Shown here piece by piece: positions 43,899-55,365 of a stretch of DNA of 64,000 nt. Under the pieces are notes generated by a model. That model was not told the origin of the DNA and did not search any database. It saw only the letters and a program-made list of their open reading frames with translations. The translations under genes were made by a program, and so were the position numbers. The DNA is from Clonostachys chloroleuca (Eukaryota; Ascomycota; Sordariomycetes; Hypocreales; Bionectriaceae). Location of the stretch: contig JBANAY010000004.1 of assembly GCA_037952775.1 (NCBI GenBank), forward strand, positions 6,324,001 to 6,388,000, in the 5' to 3' direction. The first letter of the stretch is position 1. Each line of letters starts with the position of its first letter.

Positions 43899-45688
43899 AC
43901 TTGTATAATCATTAGTCCTCGAAGATAAAGACAGACAGCAGTATATTTCATCTTACAATAAGTTAAATATCTTATCCTCATAGGTGCCATCTCTTAAATA
44001 CTTTTAATAACTTCCATCAAGCCTGAGATTGAAAGGAAATACACCAATAGTTAAATTTTACTCTTACCAGGGCCTTACTATAATAGCAGTTCCGTAAGTT
44101 CCCCACCCCTAGGTGGAGAAGAAGTGAAGACGATCTCCGATACAGTGAAGAGGTCAGAGCGTCAAGTACTTTGATAATGGAGTCGCATATTGTACCCTCC
44201 ACCCCAAGAAGTTTGGCACTAGCAGGTGTACACCGAAGACCCTGTAAGCATGCGTGTTCCCTATCCCTGAATGGGGGGTCTACAAGGTAACGCGGGTCTA
44301 GTGCCAGCCTCGGACGCACTGTTCAGGACAACAAATGAGCTGAAAATTATAACACGCCCCTCCCCACAATAACGAGGTACAAGGGTGTAGCGATCTAGCT
44401 AGGTAGGCACATTAAATGCTATATACTGTATCCGCTCGCCATTTCATTTGCTCCAAAACATTGCACCTGATTGATTTTCTGGCCTGTCATCTATAGAATT
44501 CAATATTGCACATCTAGAGACTATTATCTTGCCCGATAACGTTCATCATCGTAAGTTATCGCTTGGTTTTTAACACTTTACAAAACTAAAGAAATCATTA
44601 ACAATCACCAATCAGTCCCAGACTAGCCGCAATAACACCAAGAGTATATATCTCAATATCAGAGAAGCGGTGCTATCACCGAGACAGCGAGACTGTCGAC
44701 TACCCCGCAAGCTGCTGCAAATACATGATGCAGAGGCGGCTGCGCTCGGGTTCCGTGGCGCCAACATTCGACGGCACAGTGTCAACACTGTATGCTTATT
44801 ATACGTGACTATAGCGGACATATCAGCACACACATAGATGATCTACTGGACCCCCGAAAGTTTTACTGTAGACATTCTGATGGCTGTGGATTCTGGCAGC
44901 ACCAAGTATGCAGTTGTGCCCCTGACTACGAAGCGATCTAAGATAGACTTGATTTACTAGCTTAGCTGAATATCATGTCGTAAGGCAGCAAACGAAGGTA
45001 GCTTGAAACATGCTTTTCGGACATCCGTTCCTTGACAAACCGCTGATGTATAAACAGCTCAGCACCGAACACCTCGGTCCTGAGATAGTCGCTCACCGGA
45101 CAAGTACGCAGACATCCCACCTACGCTATAACTCTGTATATAGTCTTGAGGGATCAGCCAAATAGCCTATTGAGATGATCTGAATTATAGGTAATGTAAG
45201 GGTTACTGTTGGAAGGGCTTTTTGTAATTACGCGTAACGTAGAGACGAATTGAATAGGTGGTTCAATTGATTGTATCTTCTAAATTAGGTCTACTAGCCA
45301 GGACGATCTGAACAGCCCCTTCATAACTGTAGGCTGAAGAGCGTACGGCTTTGAGCCAGGTGTTCAGATCGTGAATGGAATTGCTGCCGGTTTGGACCGG
45401 CAGTTCTTCCAGGCTGCTTATGCAGATACCGTTTACTAGTATCAACAGTATGTGCTGCTTCTGCTGAATAAATATTATTATATTGTAGCATCCCGAGACT
45501 TGGAACGCTGGCTGCCCTCGCCTAAGTCATCACGAGTATGGATGATCGCTTCTTCAGACATCCTAAACGGGAGAGGATTGCTATGTTGATGCTTCTTTGT
45601 CCAGAAGGAAGCTCCCCCAATACAAAGTTCAAGGAATAGAAAAATGTAGCACGACCTAACTCAAACTACCTCAATAGTCAGTATAGAA
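43899..45688. other. Intergenic, no gene recognised
   Basis: Contains only short frames (44017-44319, 44612-44833, 45263-45445) without known motifs. Confidence 0.35.
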
Positions 45689-46368
45689 TCAGAGACTGTT
45701 CAAAAATAACGTAAGGCTTACTTCAAGACAATGATCCTTTAAAGCAATTCCAATAAATGCGAGGAACCCGGAGGTTAAGCATATACTGATAGTAGATATT
45801 GATACCGGAGAACCCTGAAGGTTATGTGTGAGGAAAAAGCTTTCAAAGGCCATAAGAGACCTTTCTATGAAGCACATAACCGCCAGTAGGAACTCATGAT
45901 TGGGGAAGGGAGCTGAGATAATGATACATATTAGGCCAGTGGCAGCAGCAATGCAGGGAGTCAGCCTACGAAATGGCTGTACCTCTTTCCCATCTTTATC
46001 GAGCGTCATCATACTGAATGATCCTATCCAGAAAAGATGCTTCAATAGCGTTAGATCAATATAAGACTTCGTTAAGGGAGAGTTCTTACTTCATATAGAG
46101 CAATAGTGCATAGGGTAGTATACATGTGAGCATATACAAGGATCTCATATGCCCCCTCGCCGATCTGGAGTATCCCTTCATAGTTGAACCAGGTCAATAA
46201 CACCAATGTTACTGACAAGAGGGCTTGCAAACCCAGCAGAATACTCCATATGACCGAGAAGCGTCGCTCCCACTGTGCGTTCACCCGTCGAGTGAGTAGG
46301 AGATTGAGTAACGAGATGATACATACAGTAGGCGAAGCTACAGTAGCAAAGATAATCCGCAAATACAT
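45689..46368 (-). CDS. Polytopic membrane protein of unknown family
   Basis: Two exons join through a GTAAGA...CTAAC...AAG intron at about 46042-46091, between CTIALYE and HLFWIGSFSMM. The product is about 210 aa with roughly six hydrophobic segments, among them FATVASPTVCIISLLNLLL, WSILLGLQALLSVTLVLLTW, LTPCIAAATGLICIIISAPF and ISICLTSGFLAFIGIAL. The frame remains open upstream of the ATG at 46368, so the start is not certain. The size recalls small fungal membrane cyclases, but I cannot see their acidic signature and do not claim it. Confidence 0.5.
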
Positions 46369-46644
46369 GTTAATAGTTGCATTTTTTGAGAATGAGCCTC
46401 CAGATCATCCAACCCTCGACGGAAAACAGCTCGCCCTTATACATCAGTTGCCCGTACTGAATTTCGTGACCTTGAGCTCCATACGATCCACTTTGCAGTC
46501 GCGTATGTATTCTGTCTGCTCAGCCAGAGCACCCGAGGCAAGCGCATGTCCACCACGCGCTAAATGACTTATCCGGGATCAGGTCTGTTGATCTATCGCG
46601 CGATCAAAGTTCATTTGTCCAGGGGTCCTTTGCCTCATAGCAGA

Positions 46645-46696
46645 CACGCCACCTCCCTAACTAGAGGAGCTAAGTCCTCACGAGGGAGGTGGCGCG
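46645..46696. repeat. Inverted repeat/hairpin
   Basis: CACGCCACCTCCCT (46645-46658) pairs with AGGGAGGTGGCGCG (46683-46696), 13 of 14 bases, with a 24-nt loop. Weaker pairing continues outward (GCAGA with TCTGC). It could be a terminator-like structure or the ends of a tiny element. Confidence 0.6.
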
Positions 46697-47788
46697 TAGT
46701 CTCTGCATAAAATTAGCGGGCGAAGCGTTCCCCACCCCTGTCTGGGCCTTGACCCAGTAATAAATCCACGCCCATAGCATCATATGCTCCTATGGGACAG
46801 TAAGGGTGGATCGGAGGGGAGAATGCGCTGGGAGCTAGCATATTGAGCACCGATCCACGGCGGCCGACCAGGAGCTTCCTCGGATCAGCGAGCAGATAGG
46901 CAGTATGAAATTAGACATTCATACTACCTCAAGTCAGCAGGCGGTACGGGAGGTGCCAAGGGACTACCAACATTCCATGCGTCGACCGGGGCACAGCCAG
47001 TCCCTCTTCCGTGATGGACGCAGTTCCAATATATCCCCACCCGTAATGAGAGAACGAATCCCAGATGTATTGGCTCCTTAACCTGTTTTGGCAGAACGAG
47101 AAATACCCAGGCGTGCGGATAGATCCCATCTGGCAGGAACCCGTCCAGCGGAGGTATGGCTCTGTTCAGGCGGGCTGTCATTCGAGCTCCATGGTTAGGC
47201 AGCTTTGCCTGGTTTCCTCGCCAGTGCCTTGCCTCGGTTTTTACACGAGCATCCCAACCTTGTCACCGTGTACTTGCTCTCTCCTAACGCGTATTTACTT
47301 CAGGGTTGTGTGGCACAATCATCTATCTGCTCTTAGCGAACATCATGGTGAAGCAGCACGGCCAGCGTTCCATTGCCGAGCCCGAGAACAGAGGTCCTGG
47401 GGGTCCCTCGTGGCTTGGTTAGCGGGCATGCCATCATCCACTCAGTAAGACATCCTTTTCCCAAACTAGGTTACGGGCTTGTTCAGGGGGTTTCACTGCT
47501 GACCCTGGCCTTCAAGATGCTGTAGGTGGTGGTGACACTGGTGGCGATGGTGTGTGCTGGGGCTGTCGAAATGTTATAGCTCATATTCCACATCAGCTCA
47601 ATACAAAGATCAAGCCTAGTGTAACCGAGAGGTTGGCGGCAGGGAAAGGTACGAATATCACTTACTGTGTATATATATCTGATCCATCGCACCTGCAATA
47701 AGCCCAACCAACCTTTTCCTCCATTTCAGTCATCCCACCTACCTATCGTGATACAGTCTATCTACTTTCATTTCGATTATCTCTCACC
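46697..47788. other. Intergenic, no gene recognised
   Basis: A TATA-like GTATATATATC lies near 47668, about 120 bp before the next gene. Other frames look like chance. Confidence 0.35.
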
Positions 47789-48373
47789 ATGGCCAAATCA
47801 ACGAACAAGTATCACGGCTACATCGTCGCAAATGGCTGGGCCTACCTAAATCCAAATACGGATGGGCTGTTTATGATGCCAATCAATTGCGGGCACGAAA
47901 TCGAGATTCAGAGCGCGCCGGAGAACGGCAAGATGATGGGTATCAAACTCTCTGGCCAAGACAAACTACTTTATGTCGAGCTGTCATCAGTATACATCTA
48001 CCCTCAATGGGTAGTCGGGGACAATCGCATGGGCCGCCGTGCTGTCATTCAAATGACTGAATTCGTCCTTTTTTGGTACTTGGGGAAGCCTGAGACACTG
48101 AGCATCTGGCTGGTGAATACGTCTCCTTTCAGGCCAATGACTGAAAATAGGACGGGCCAGGTTCTCGTTTCGGAAAAGCCCGACATACTCGGCATTGAGA
48201 TTGAGACGGGCGAGGTTCTCGTTCAGGAGCGGAGGATGCATACAAAAGCCTTGCTAGGGCCGTGTGGTATATGGTGCTCTATAGTCAGCACAGTGATAAT
48301 GATTCCATTAATCATTGTGTCGGGCATCTTCATGGTCTATTACTTCTGCGATGGGTACAAATTAGAGGAGTAG
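47789..48373 (+). CDS. Tail-anchored hypothetical protein, 194 aa
   Basis: A single-exon ORF with a strong CTCACCATGGCC start. The soluble N-terminal part is beta-rich (YHGYIVANGWAYLNPNTDGL). Residues about 123-147 hold a short internal repeat (GQVLVSEKPDILGIEIETGE, then VLVQERR). One transmembrane helix near the C-terminus (IVSTVIMIPLIIVSGIFMVY) is followed by a short charged tail. No known domain. Confidence 0.55.
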   Translation: MAKSTNKYHGYIVANGWAYLNPNTDGLFMMPINCGHEIEIQSAPENGKMMGIKLSGQDKLLYVELSSVYIYPQWVVGDNRMGRRAVIQMTEFVLFWYLGKPETLSIWLVNTSPFRPMTENRTGQVLVSEKPDILGIEIETGEVLVQERRMHTKALLGPCGIWCSIVSTVIMIPLIIVSGIFMVYYFCDGYKLEE

Positions 48374-49346
48374 GTACATGGACGTTCAGCTCTCCTTCCA
48401 CTAGGCAATCGGGGTTTTCGCCTTGAGGAACCCAACAAATCCAATTCTTTAGTTCTTGTTGAATAAGGAATACAATCAACTTAACATGTCTGACCTGTCG
48501 GGCATAATGTCAAGGTCATCACCTGTCTTATTGGACTAATCCGCTCGATGGGCTATCGCCGTCGTATCTCCTTTACCCGAGCCAGGCCGGACAAAAGGTC
48601 GGATATGACACCCCATTTTAAACTAGTATACACGCCTTCAAGGTGAAGGAAACTTGCATTCTAGCAACCACCATGTCGTCCGGTGAACATCGGCAATCCG
48701 ATGAAACTTTAAAAGTGGGTCGGGGGTGTAGATATATTATGTTTTACTAACCCCAGATGCCGACGCCCCGCCAGCTCCACACGAGGTTTGATCTCCGCCA
48801 AATATAGTGTGTTGATTGAGCTAAGAGCGATGACATAAAAAACAGCCATTGACTGACCCTGTTATCATAGAATATTTTAAAGAGAACAAGGATTGGTCGA
48901 GCGCCAGCAGAAAAAGTTTGCGGAGTGGAATGTTTCTTAACAGCGGCAGCAGGATGACAAGAACGGGATTATGAGGAGGTGGGAAGTGTTTAGTCAATGG
49001 ACCAACAAAAAGCAGCCTGGGCGTTCCCTGATAAGATATAGAAAGAGTTTAGCTAGTTGAGATAATGACCGTGATCCCTGCTGACTCTGGACCCTGCCAC
49101 CGGACTAGACCACTAGGCGGATGCGCACACCTACATGTGGGCCGGCCCCGAAGGGTACCTGGTATAAACCATGTGCTCATCCGGATTGCCGAGCTCTAAT
49201 AGTTGTTTGAACATTTAGAGAATACATTTTCGCTGTCTACAACTTCAAATCCGGGTCAATGCTCAGCTATCTATCACCGGCTTAAAATCGAAGCGCCTCA
49301 ATCACTCATTTTTTGATCGAACGTTCCTGATTCTGCAGACAGGACC
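48374..49346. other. Intergenic, no gene recognised
   Basis: Presumed promoter of the methyltransferase at the right end. No coding sequence recognised. Confidence 0.35.
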
Positions 49347-49388
49347 ATGATATTCGACTCAGATGAGCAACCTAATTTCCCTAGATAG
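49347..49388 (+). other. Repeat-derived upstream ORF of the methyltransferase
   Basis: An ATG at 49347 opens a 13-codon ORF (MIFDSDEQPNFPR) that stops at TAG 49386-49388, only 6 bp before the main ATG and in the same frame. Its sequence is a fourth copy of the protein's N-terminal repeat, so the coding region once extended further upstream, or this is now a regulatory uORF. Confidence 0.6.
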
Positions 49389-49394
49389 GAGGAG

Positions 49395-50531
49395 ATGGAC
49401 ATCCCACGCCCTGATTCTGCTTCAGGTGACGATATGACAAGGACCACGATGTTCGACCCGGGCGAACAGTCTAATGTCCAATGGGAGGCTGTGCAAGTTC
49501 CACGCCCTGATTTTACTTACCGCGGCGGCGGCGGTACGGAAAGCACCACGATGTTCGACCCGGGCGAACAGTCTAATTTCCAACGGGGGGCTATGCAAGT
49601 TCCACGCCCTGATTCTGCCTACAGCGACGACGACACGGAAAGCACTACGACTATAAACTCGGAGAGATTAGGGCCATTGGAGAGTGATATCACTTACTTA
49701 TTCCCGATCGAAGATGCGGAAATGAAGATGGAACATACTCATGAAGGAATGAAGTACCTCCTCAATGGCCTTTGTATGACATCGTTACAAGGTCGAGAAC
49801 GTGTCCTTGATATTGGAGCTGGATTTGGAGTATGGGCTTTTGAAGTTGGGGATCATTATAAGTCCCTGACCGTTGATGCAGTGGACGCGAACTTGAGCAT
49901 CTTGCCTAAATTCGTCCCCCCTAATGTCGTGTTTGTCCTTGACAATGTAGAGTATGATTTGGGAAAAACTCGCCACGACTTCATATTCTGCAGAGATATG
50001 GGGGGGTCAATTCGTGATTGGCCTAAGCTGGTGAGGAATTGCTTCCTTAATCTTATCACAGGAGGAGTGGCCGAGTTTACAGAATTCGGGACTGTTTTCT
50101 CCGCTGGCGGAACCGAACTCGCGTTTGATCACCCTGTCGCTGATATGATGATGACTCTTTCACGAGATTGCCAAGAGAAATTCGGGCAGCCTCTCAACCC
50201 CGGCCCGAACTTGAAAGAGTGGCTAAAAATTGCCGGATTTCGAGATGTCACCCAGAAAACTTTCCGCATTAGACTGAACCACGATGACTCCGAAGATACT
50301 GAAAGGGTCGATACTGATTCCCGGGTCGATGCTGTTACCAGAGTCGACGATGTTAAGCAAATGTTTCGAACGATATACTGCAATAGGATCTCGGGCCTAT
50401 ACAAGACTCTAGCAGAACATCGAGCTACACGCGGGACGCTTCAAGAGGGTTGGGTGTTGGATGGACTACGTGCGCTATGTGGCGATGACGGGATCGAAAT
50501 TGATATTGTTGTCGTATGTGGAATGAAGTAG
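49395..50531 (+). CDS. LaeA-like SAM-dependent methyltransferase
   Basis: An intact 378-aa single-exon ORF. The N-terminal 90 residues are about 2.6 tandem copies of a 34-aa unit (PRPDSA...TTMFDPGEQSN...). The methyltransferase core follows, with motif I VLDIGAGFGVWAFEVGD (SAM-binding), VDAVDANLSILPKFVPPNV for motif II, and FCRDMGGSIRDWPKLVRNCF plus TGGVAEFTEFG for later motifs. This matches the large fungal LaeA/TAM-related family, some of which control or tailor secondary metabolism. The substrate is unknown. The repeat tail is not usual and may be disordered. No biosynthetic cluster is beside it. Confidence 0.85.
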   Translation: MDIPRPDSASGDDMTRTTMFDPGEQSNVQWEAVQVPRPDFTYRGGGGTESTTMFDPGEQSNFQRGAMQVPRPDSAYSDDDTESTTTINSERLGPLESDITYLFPIEDAEMKMEHTHEGMKYLLNGLCMTSLQGRERVLDIGAGFGVWAFEVGDHYKSLTVDAVDANLSILPKFVPPNVVFVLDNVEYDLGKTRHDFIFCRDMGGSIRDWPKLVRNCFLNLITGGVAEFTEFGTVFSAGGTELAFDHPVADMMMTLSRDCQEKFGQPLNPGPNLKEWLKIAGFRDVTQKTFRIRLNHDDSEDTERVDTDSRVDAVTRVDDVKQMFRTIYCNRISGLYKTLAEHRATRGTLQEGWVLDGLRALCGDDGIEIDIVVVCGMK

Positions 50532-51396
50532 GTTCTTTTCTTGAATCTCCCAAGTCTTTCTAATTTCGTCTGGTATTTTTAATTTAAATGTATCCTCTAA
50601 TTATGTTCAAGAAATGGTAGACAAAGTAGTCGTACGAGTGTTTAGGCATGTAACTCATGTAATCAATAGGCTTATATCGGGGAGGGGTTTACGTAACCCT
50701 GATAGCGGACAGGCAGGTTTGTGGTCAATTGAGTGGTTTCGACATAGGTTGACCGCTGCGGTTTGACTATGGCTCGCTTATGGAAGGAGATATTCAGCTA
50801 GTATCCTGATTTCTTGTAGTTGATGGTTGTTATTCCCGCACCGCATTAATAACACAGGCATTATTTTTCAGTTAGCGCTATCGACAGATTTTCGGGGGGA
50901 AATCTTGCATGAGCACGTGCAACACGTGACATGCCAAGACTCGAATGGATATCTACGTCAGTCAGCCATGCGCGTCCTGGTTAAGGTTCTTTGAGTATGT
51001 TCGGCAGTTCCATATGAGCTGCAAAGCCTGTCTTTGTCGCCTGCTTTGCGATAGCAGCGTCTGCATAGTAAAATATGCCATTCTGGCTGAAAAAGTCGTT
51101 GGCCTCCTCTACGGTCTCCGTAGAGGAAATCTGAGATTTATCGAATGATGTCATAGGGAATATTGGGAGACGGTAGAGGAGGAATTTCGACGTGTTGCTC
51201 TCTGGCGGAGTCACGGGGTTACTAGTGCGGGGCAAGTTAGTTGTGGTCCTCACGTGCAAGGCTAGAATTCAGCAATGTTGCTTTTACCACCTCACGGGCT
51301 TAATGCAAATCTCAAGAAATCATCGACCTCTCATTGATACTTATCTATGTTCTCGCTCACGAATCTACCAAGCGCCTAAAAAAAAACCTGACGACA
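50532..51396. other. Intergenic with a hairpin
   Basis: A 92-aa minus-strand frame (50981-51259) is open but unrecognised. The hairpin at 51105-51127 is listed separately. Confidence 0.35.
51105..51127. repeat. Perfect 10-bp hairpin
   Basis: TCCTCTACGG, loop TCT, CCGTAGAGGA. All ten pairs are perfect. Confidence 0.75.
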
Positions 51397-51492
51397 ATGC
51401 CTAACCAAGTATGCCCGGGTGGGGGCTGTAATGGCTCTGGCCTTACATCGATGGGCACAATCTGCCCTTTCTGTGGTGAGAACAAGGACTAA
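51397..51492 (+). CDS. 31-aa zinc-ribbon-like mini-protein
   Basis: From ATG to TAA it reads MPNQVCPGGGCNGSGL, then TSMGTICPFCGENKD. The C-x4-C ... C-x2-C spacing with Gly-rich turns resembles small zinc-binding ribbons and the CxxCxGxG type of DnaJ. It is too short for most gene finders. The start has an ACGACAATG context. Coding status is uncertain; the clustered Cys and Gly residues are the only support. Confidence 0.4.
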   Translation: MPNQVCPGGGCNGSGLTSMGTICPFCGENKD

Positions 51493-53345
51493 CCAAAGCT
51501 CTCTAAGCCGGTAGGTTTTTCCACATTCAAGCGTCCTTGCCTTCCAAATTAATATAGGACTAGAAGAGATGAATACCAACCAAATATTCGCTTTTAATCC
51601 AGCATACTCGCTTATCAGTTCTTTACCTATAGCCTATGAACAAGATGTGATTTACTAGTAAAGCAAACATGTACACTGTAGATTTGGGGGTTGGTTCGAG
51701 GTGGGGAGCTCGTAACTACCGCCTCCGTGGCAAGTCGCGCAATCGTACGATTTTCTTATGGTTCCATAAGTCCCGCAAGTAATTTGGCGCCATTTGGCGC
51801 AGTATATCCATTTGGCTCGATGTAACTCAGCGCAATTCGGCGCAATTTGGCGCAGTTCCGCGCAATTCGGCGCAGCTTGGTATATTGTAGAAGTTAGTAG
51901 ATTAGGCCGCTGAACAGGTATTGTTAAGCATACTAGGTTAATCCCCCTAGGGGCCTCTTAGTAGTATCCTATAGATAAGTTGCTAGCAGTCTATGGCAGG
52001 GTCTCTAAGAGGTTAGTACATGTTATTGTTGAACTCCATGGATAACTTCGAGTACGCAGTTGCTTGTTTGGATGCAGGAACCGTCCAGTATTAACCAATC
52101 TTGGCTAGCTGAGAAACTCCGTGCGTACTTCCTCATTGACGATTGCATAAGGGCTACGGCGGGGTGGTTCGAATGAAACAATCAATCGTCTTGGTAGAAT
52201 CGATTGAACTGCGTTCCCTCGACAGAGAGCGGATATTACAGAGCACGGGCCACTACCGGCAGAGGCGTTGCTAGAATCCGGCGGCCAGGCTTGATCCTAA
52301 GTTGTAAGGAGTAGAGTTTGCTCTCTATATCGCACTGGAAACGAGGAATCAGAGAAAATTTATGCGTCCATGTTTACACATATTGTATAGCTAGATTTTA
52401 CAGCAAAAAGCATGTATCTCTGTCTGGTTCTCTAACTGATGGCGTTCCAAAATCGCCGGACCTCAGCTAGAGCTCAGTAAGGGTGGCTAATGTTTTTTCT
52501 CTGCTAGCTTCATAAGTCGGTGGGAAAACTGCAGTAGGCAGCGGACGGGGAGGGGGGTGTAGATTCTGTACTCTTTGTCGACCAACAGGCCGACCTACAG
52601 ATCCTCGACCTCGTTCACTAGATGTATGGGCCTTTGTATAGCAGACACTTCTCTCTCAACTAGGGTAGCATGCGTACTTTACGCTGTATAGAGTCGTTGC
52701 CTTCTGTATGGTCTCCTAGCAGCGCCTGGCCTGCCTAAAGACTGTACGTACCAGAGAATCCGTAGTTTGAGGTTGTCTGCTTTCTGAGATGGCTAGCTGG
52801 AGACTCTTAATGCCATCGGATTGGCCTTGAGGATGATAAGTGGAGGTATTCTATGAAGAGACAAAGAAAACTAGCCAGAGCTGATGAGTTGGCCGTTGGG
52901 CCACCCTTAATTCTCACCCTGCATGAGTATTGGACCACACAAGTTCCATGAGCTCAGCTGCATGTTTAAAGCTGTAATGTAGTAATCTTAGTCAAGTTTC
53001 CTCCACCGACATACCCCGAGTAGAGGTTGACTGTCCGCAATTATGATCAATGCGGCCAATAGGCCGGCCAAGCTGCAGCCCGTCGCTGCACAGCGCGTGT
53101 GGGTGGCATGCCCTAGAAAGTGAGGCTGTACACCAGTCGATGAACTGCGATCCTAGAATGAAAGGGGTTGCACATTGATAAGACGTACAGGCTCGAGGGT
53201 GAAGTTGAATATAAAGTGCAATCGTCTCTGACCTATAGTGATTCCCTGATAGTGAACCTTCCACAAATACTTCACTGTTTTCAAAAAAAAAAAAAAACTT
53301 AGAATATACGATATAGAACCTGTTGTTGAATATCTTACAACAATA
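51493..53345. other. Intergenic, no gene recognised
   Basis: Apart from the GC-rich minisatellite at 51782-51880 and a poly-A run at 53283-53297, nothing is recognised. Confidence 0.35.
51782..51880 (+). repeat. GGCGCAATT-type minisatellite
   Basis: Repeated 10-11 bp units such as TTTGGCGCA, TTCGGCGCAA and TTCCGCGCAA, in two blocks separated by about 20 bp. Confidence 0.75.
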
Positions 53346-53440
53346 TGCCCGACCAAAGCACCTCATCCTCAACCCCGAGCCAGGGAAATCCCGCAGATCC
53401 AACGACGACCAGTCAAGGTGAACCATCCCCTCCGTCATAG
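53346..53440 (+). CDS. Possible short Ser/Thr/Pro-rich ORF
   Basis: ATG to TAG gives MPDQSTSSSTPSQGNPADPT and a similar tail, 31 aa. It could be a first exon or chance. It stands just before the cassette relic. Confidence 0.2.
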
Positions 53441-53489
53441 GGTATAGCATTGGGGCTAACAGAAGGCCAAGAAACTCAATATCATACTA

Positions 53490-54960
53490 CTACTATTCAA
53501 TCCGATGGCCAAGGAAAGAATTAGAGGGTTGGGATTTCTATGCAGAATATGAACTACCGTTCTATTTATATATTACCAGAATCTGGGAACTTTATTATAC
53601 TAATTATTCTCAGATAGCTCTATACTTTTACCTCCTGGTGCTCTCCAGTATATACCCTTTATGCACTCTGCATCTTAGGGGCTGCTCCCCTAATAACTGG
53701 TTTAGAATAGCCTTTATATACCTGATATATATATCTTGAGAACTGCTACTTCGGTCCTTATAAGGGGCAGTCTACCTATATTGCTATTTCAGATAATACT
53801 GGTTATTCCTCTGTTATATTGGATAGGCCTGGGGAGTCTATTAGTGCTGGGTCCAGGCCTTAAGGGATAGATAGCTATAGATTTACTTTATATAAGGCCC
53901 CAGCAATATTAGGTACTTATTAAGCTTTTGTAACACCAGAGCGAACTATACCAGCTAGTACTGTAATACCAGAGGTATATAGTGTATCCGCGATTAGCTC
54001 TACTACGGTAGAGGTATTTAGCCCAGCCGCCTCCACAATATCAGAAGCAGCCTCGGGGTGTTTAAACTCATTAAGCACGTATACTACGAGCCAACTGTTC
54101 ATTGCCAACCTGTTTAGTAATTCATTACCAGAAACATCAAAGAGAACAATAATTACCGATACGCAAACTCTACAGAGCAGAATATTCAGGAATTTGGATT
54201 GAAGAGGCAAGCAACGGCTGGTCCCATCAACGACCCAAACCACAACAAGGTGCAACATCATTGTTCACCTAAATCAAGCTCAGTCGTACGTGCATCAGGC
54301 CTGCTGTCTCCGGTCAGTTCAGCTAATAGAAATCAATATTTAAGCAATGAAGGACTGACGCTAATTGACCCCTCAACTTAGCTTTTAATAATTAAAGGCG
54401 TGGCATACTCAGATGCAGAGTCAGCGCCTGACCCCAGTCTCGCCGTGCCTCTGTTTTCAGTCTGCCATTGGGCCCTGCGCAATTGAGGAGTAGTGCGCAA
54501 TTGAGGAGAAAGCTAAGAAAATTACCAGTTATACTCCTGTAAGATAGATAAGGATTTTAACTAAGCGAACTCTTTAACATCCCGGAGTGTTATAGCCACT
54601 GAATAATACTATATGAAGAGCAAGGAACTGCTATATCAAAGGGGGCATTATCACCTGCTGACCCTTGTGTAAAAAGTCGACTGCTAAGCTCTGCTACTGC
54701 TTACGTTCTTTATTAGCCAGCCTACAATAGAAGCTTTAGTAAAGTAAGCTAATATTTTAAAACTCTTGCTCAGAATAAGCTCTTAAGCTCCATAGTCTAT
54801 GGTGCACTAAAATCAAGAATAGGAGAAATAATTATAGATCCTGTAGGAGCTAATAATTTGATCAGTCTGGTTGGAATAAATCATAATAGTATTAAATAGG
54901 TAATTCATTATCCTAACGCTCTCTAGAAACCCTCCAAAGAACTTCTATTACATGGACGCC
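53490..54960 (+). pseudogene. RIP-mutated mosaic relic of cassette genes B and C
   Basis: 53530-54290 matches gene C in sense orientation, ending near HCSPKS. The frame then joins sequence of gene B (LLSPVSSANRNQYLSNEGL, compare LLSPVASPNRNRFFSNEGL), continuing to about 54700. 54780-54960 matches the 3' end and flank of gene C (40060-40215) in the opposite sense. Much of the change in the C-derived part is C-to-T/G-to-A, and many stops are present. It is a dead, rearranged third copy of the cassette. Confidence 0.8.
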
Positions 54961-55365
54961 TCGCACAGTTAGAGTTATAGTAAAGTATAATTGAATTTGA
55001 GCCTATGTTGTTCATGCACAACAGCGCACGCTACCCCTGCCCTTCTCCCTATTCATGAAAGAATAGGTATAGGAGGCGGCGGTTCCCTAGAATAGGCCCT
55101 TTCATTTCGCTGATCCAATCATAACTCGTACTCGCTATGTTCGGAATCAAGAAGAAACAATTAATGTTATAGTCGGTAAGGAGGACGGTTGGTCCTCTGT
55201 GGTTAGGGATGCTCGCAGGGGCTGGTGCTCATTACGAAGGGAGTTATTCGGGTAATAGAACTGCCTTGCCGAACGCGGCTGCCCGCCAGTATCCGAGGGT
55301 CGGGGCTGGAGACACAGTCGGCCGGTGACCCTTCTCATCTAAGAGAAAAAAGGGAGAACACAACT
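54961..55365. other. Intergenic, no gene recognised
   Basis: Downstream of the AN1 gene. Nothing recognised. Confidence 0.4.

Noticed and set aside
45689..46368. Membrane terpene cyclase
   Set aside because: Size and helix number would fit, but the acidic signature residues could not be seen and no terpene genes are nearby.
49395..50531. LaeA itself (global regulator)
   Set aside because: Only family-level methyltransferase motifs are visible. Many paralogues exist and there is no evidence this is the orthologue.
53920..54261. 113-aa minus-strand ORF
   Set aside because: It is the antisense of the gene C-derived relic and matches an equally meaningless antisense frame at 40630-40860.
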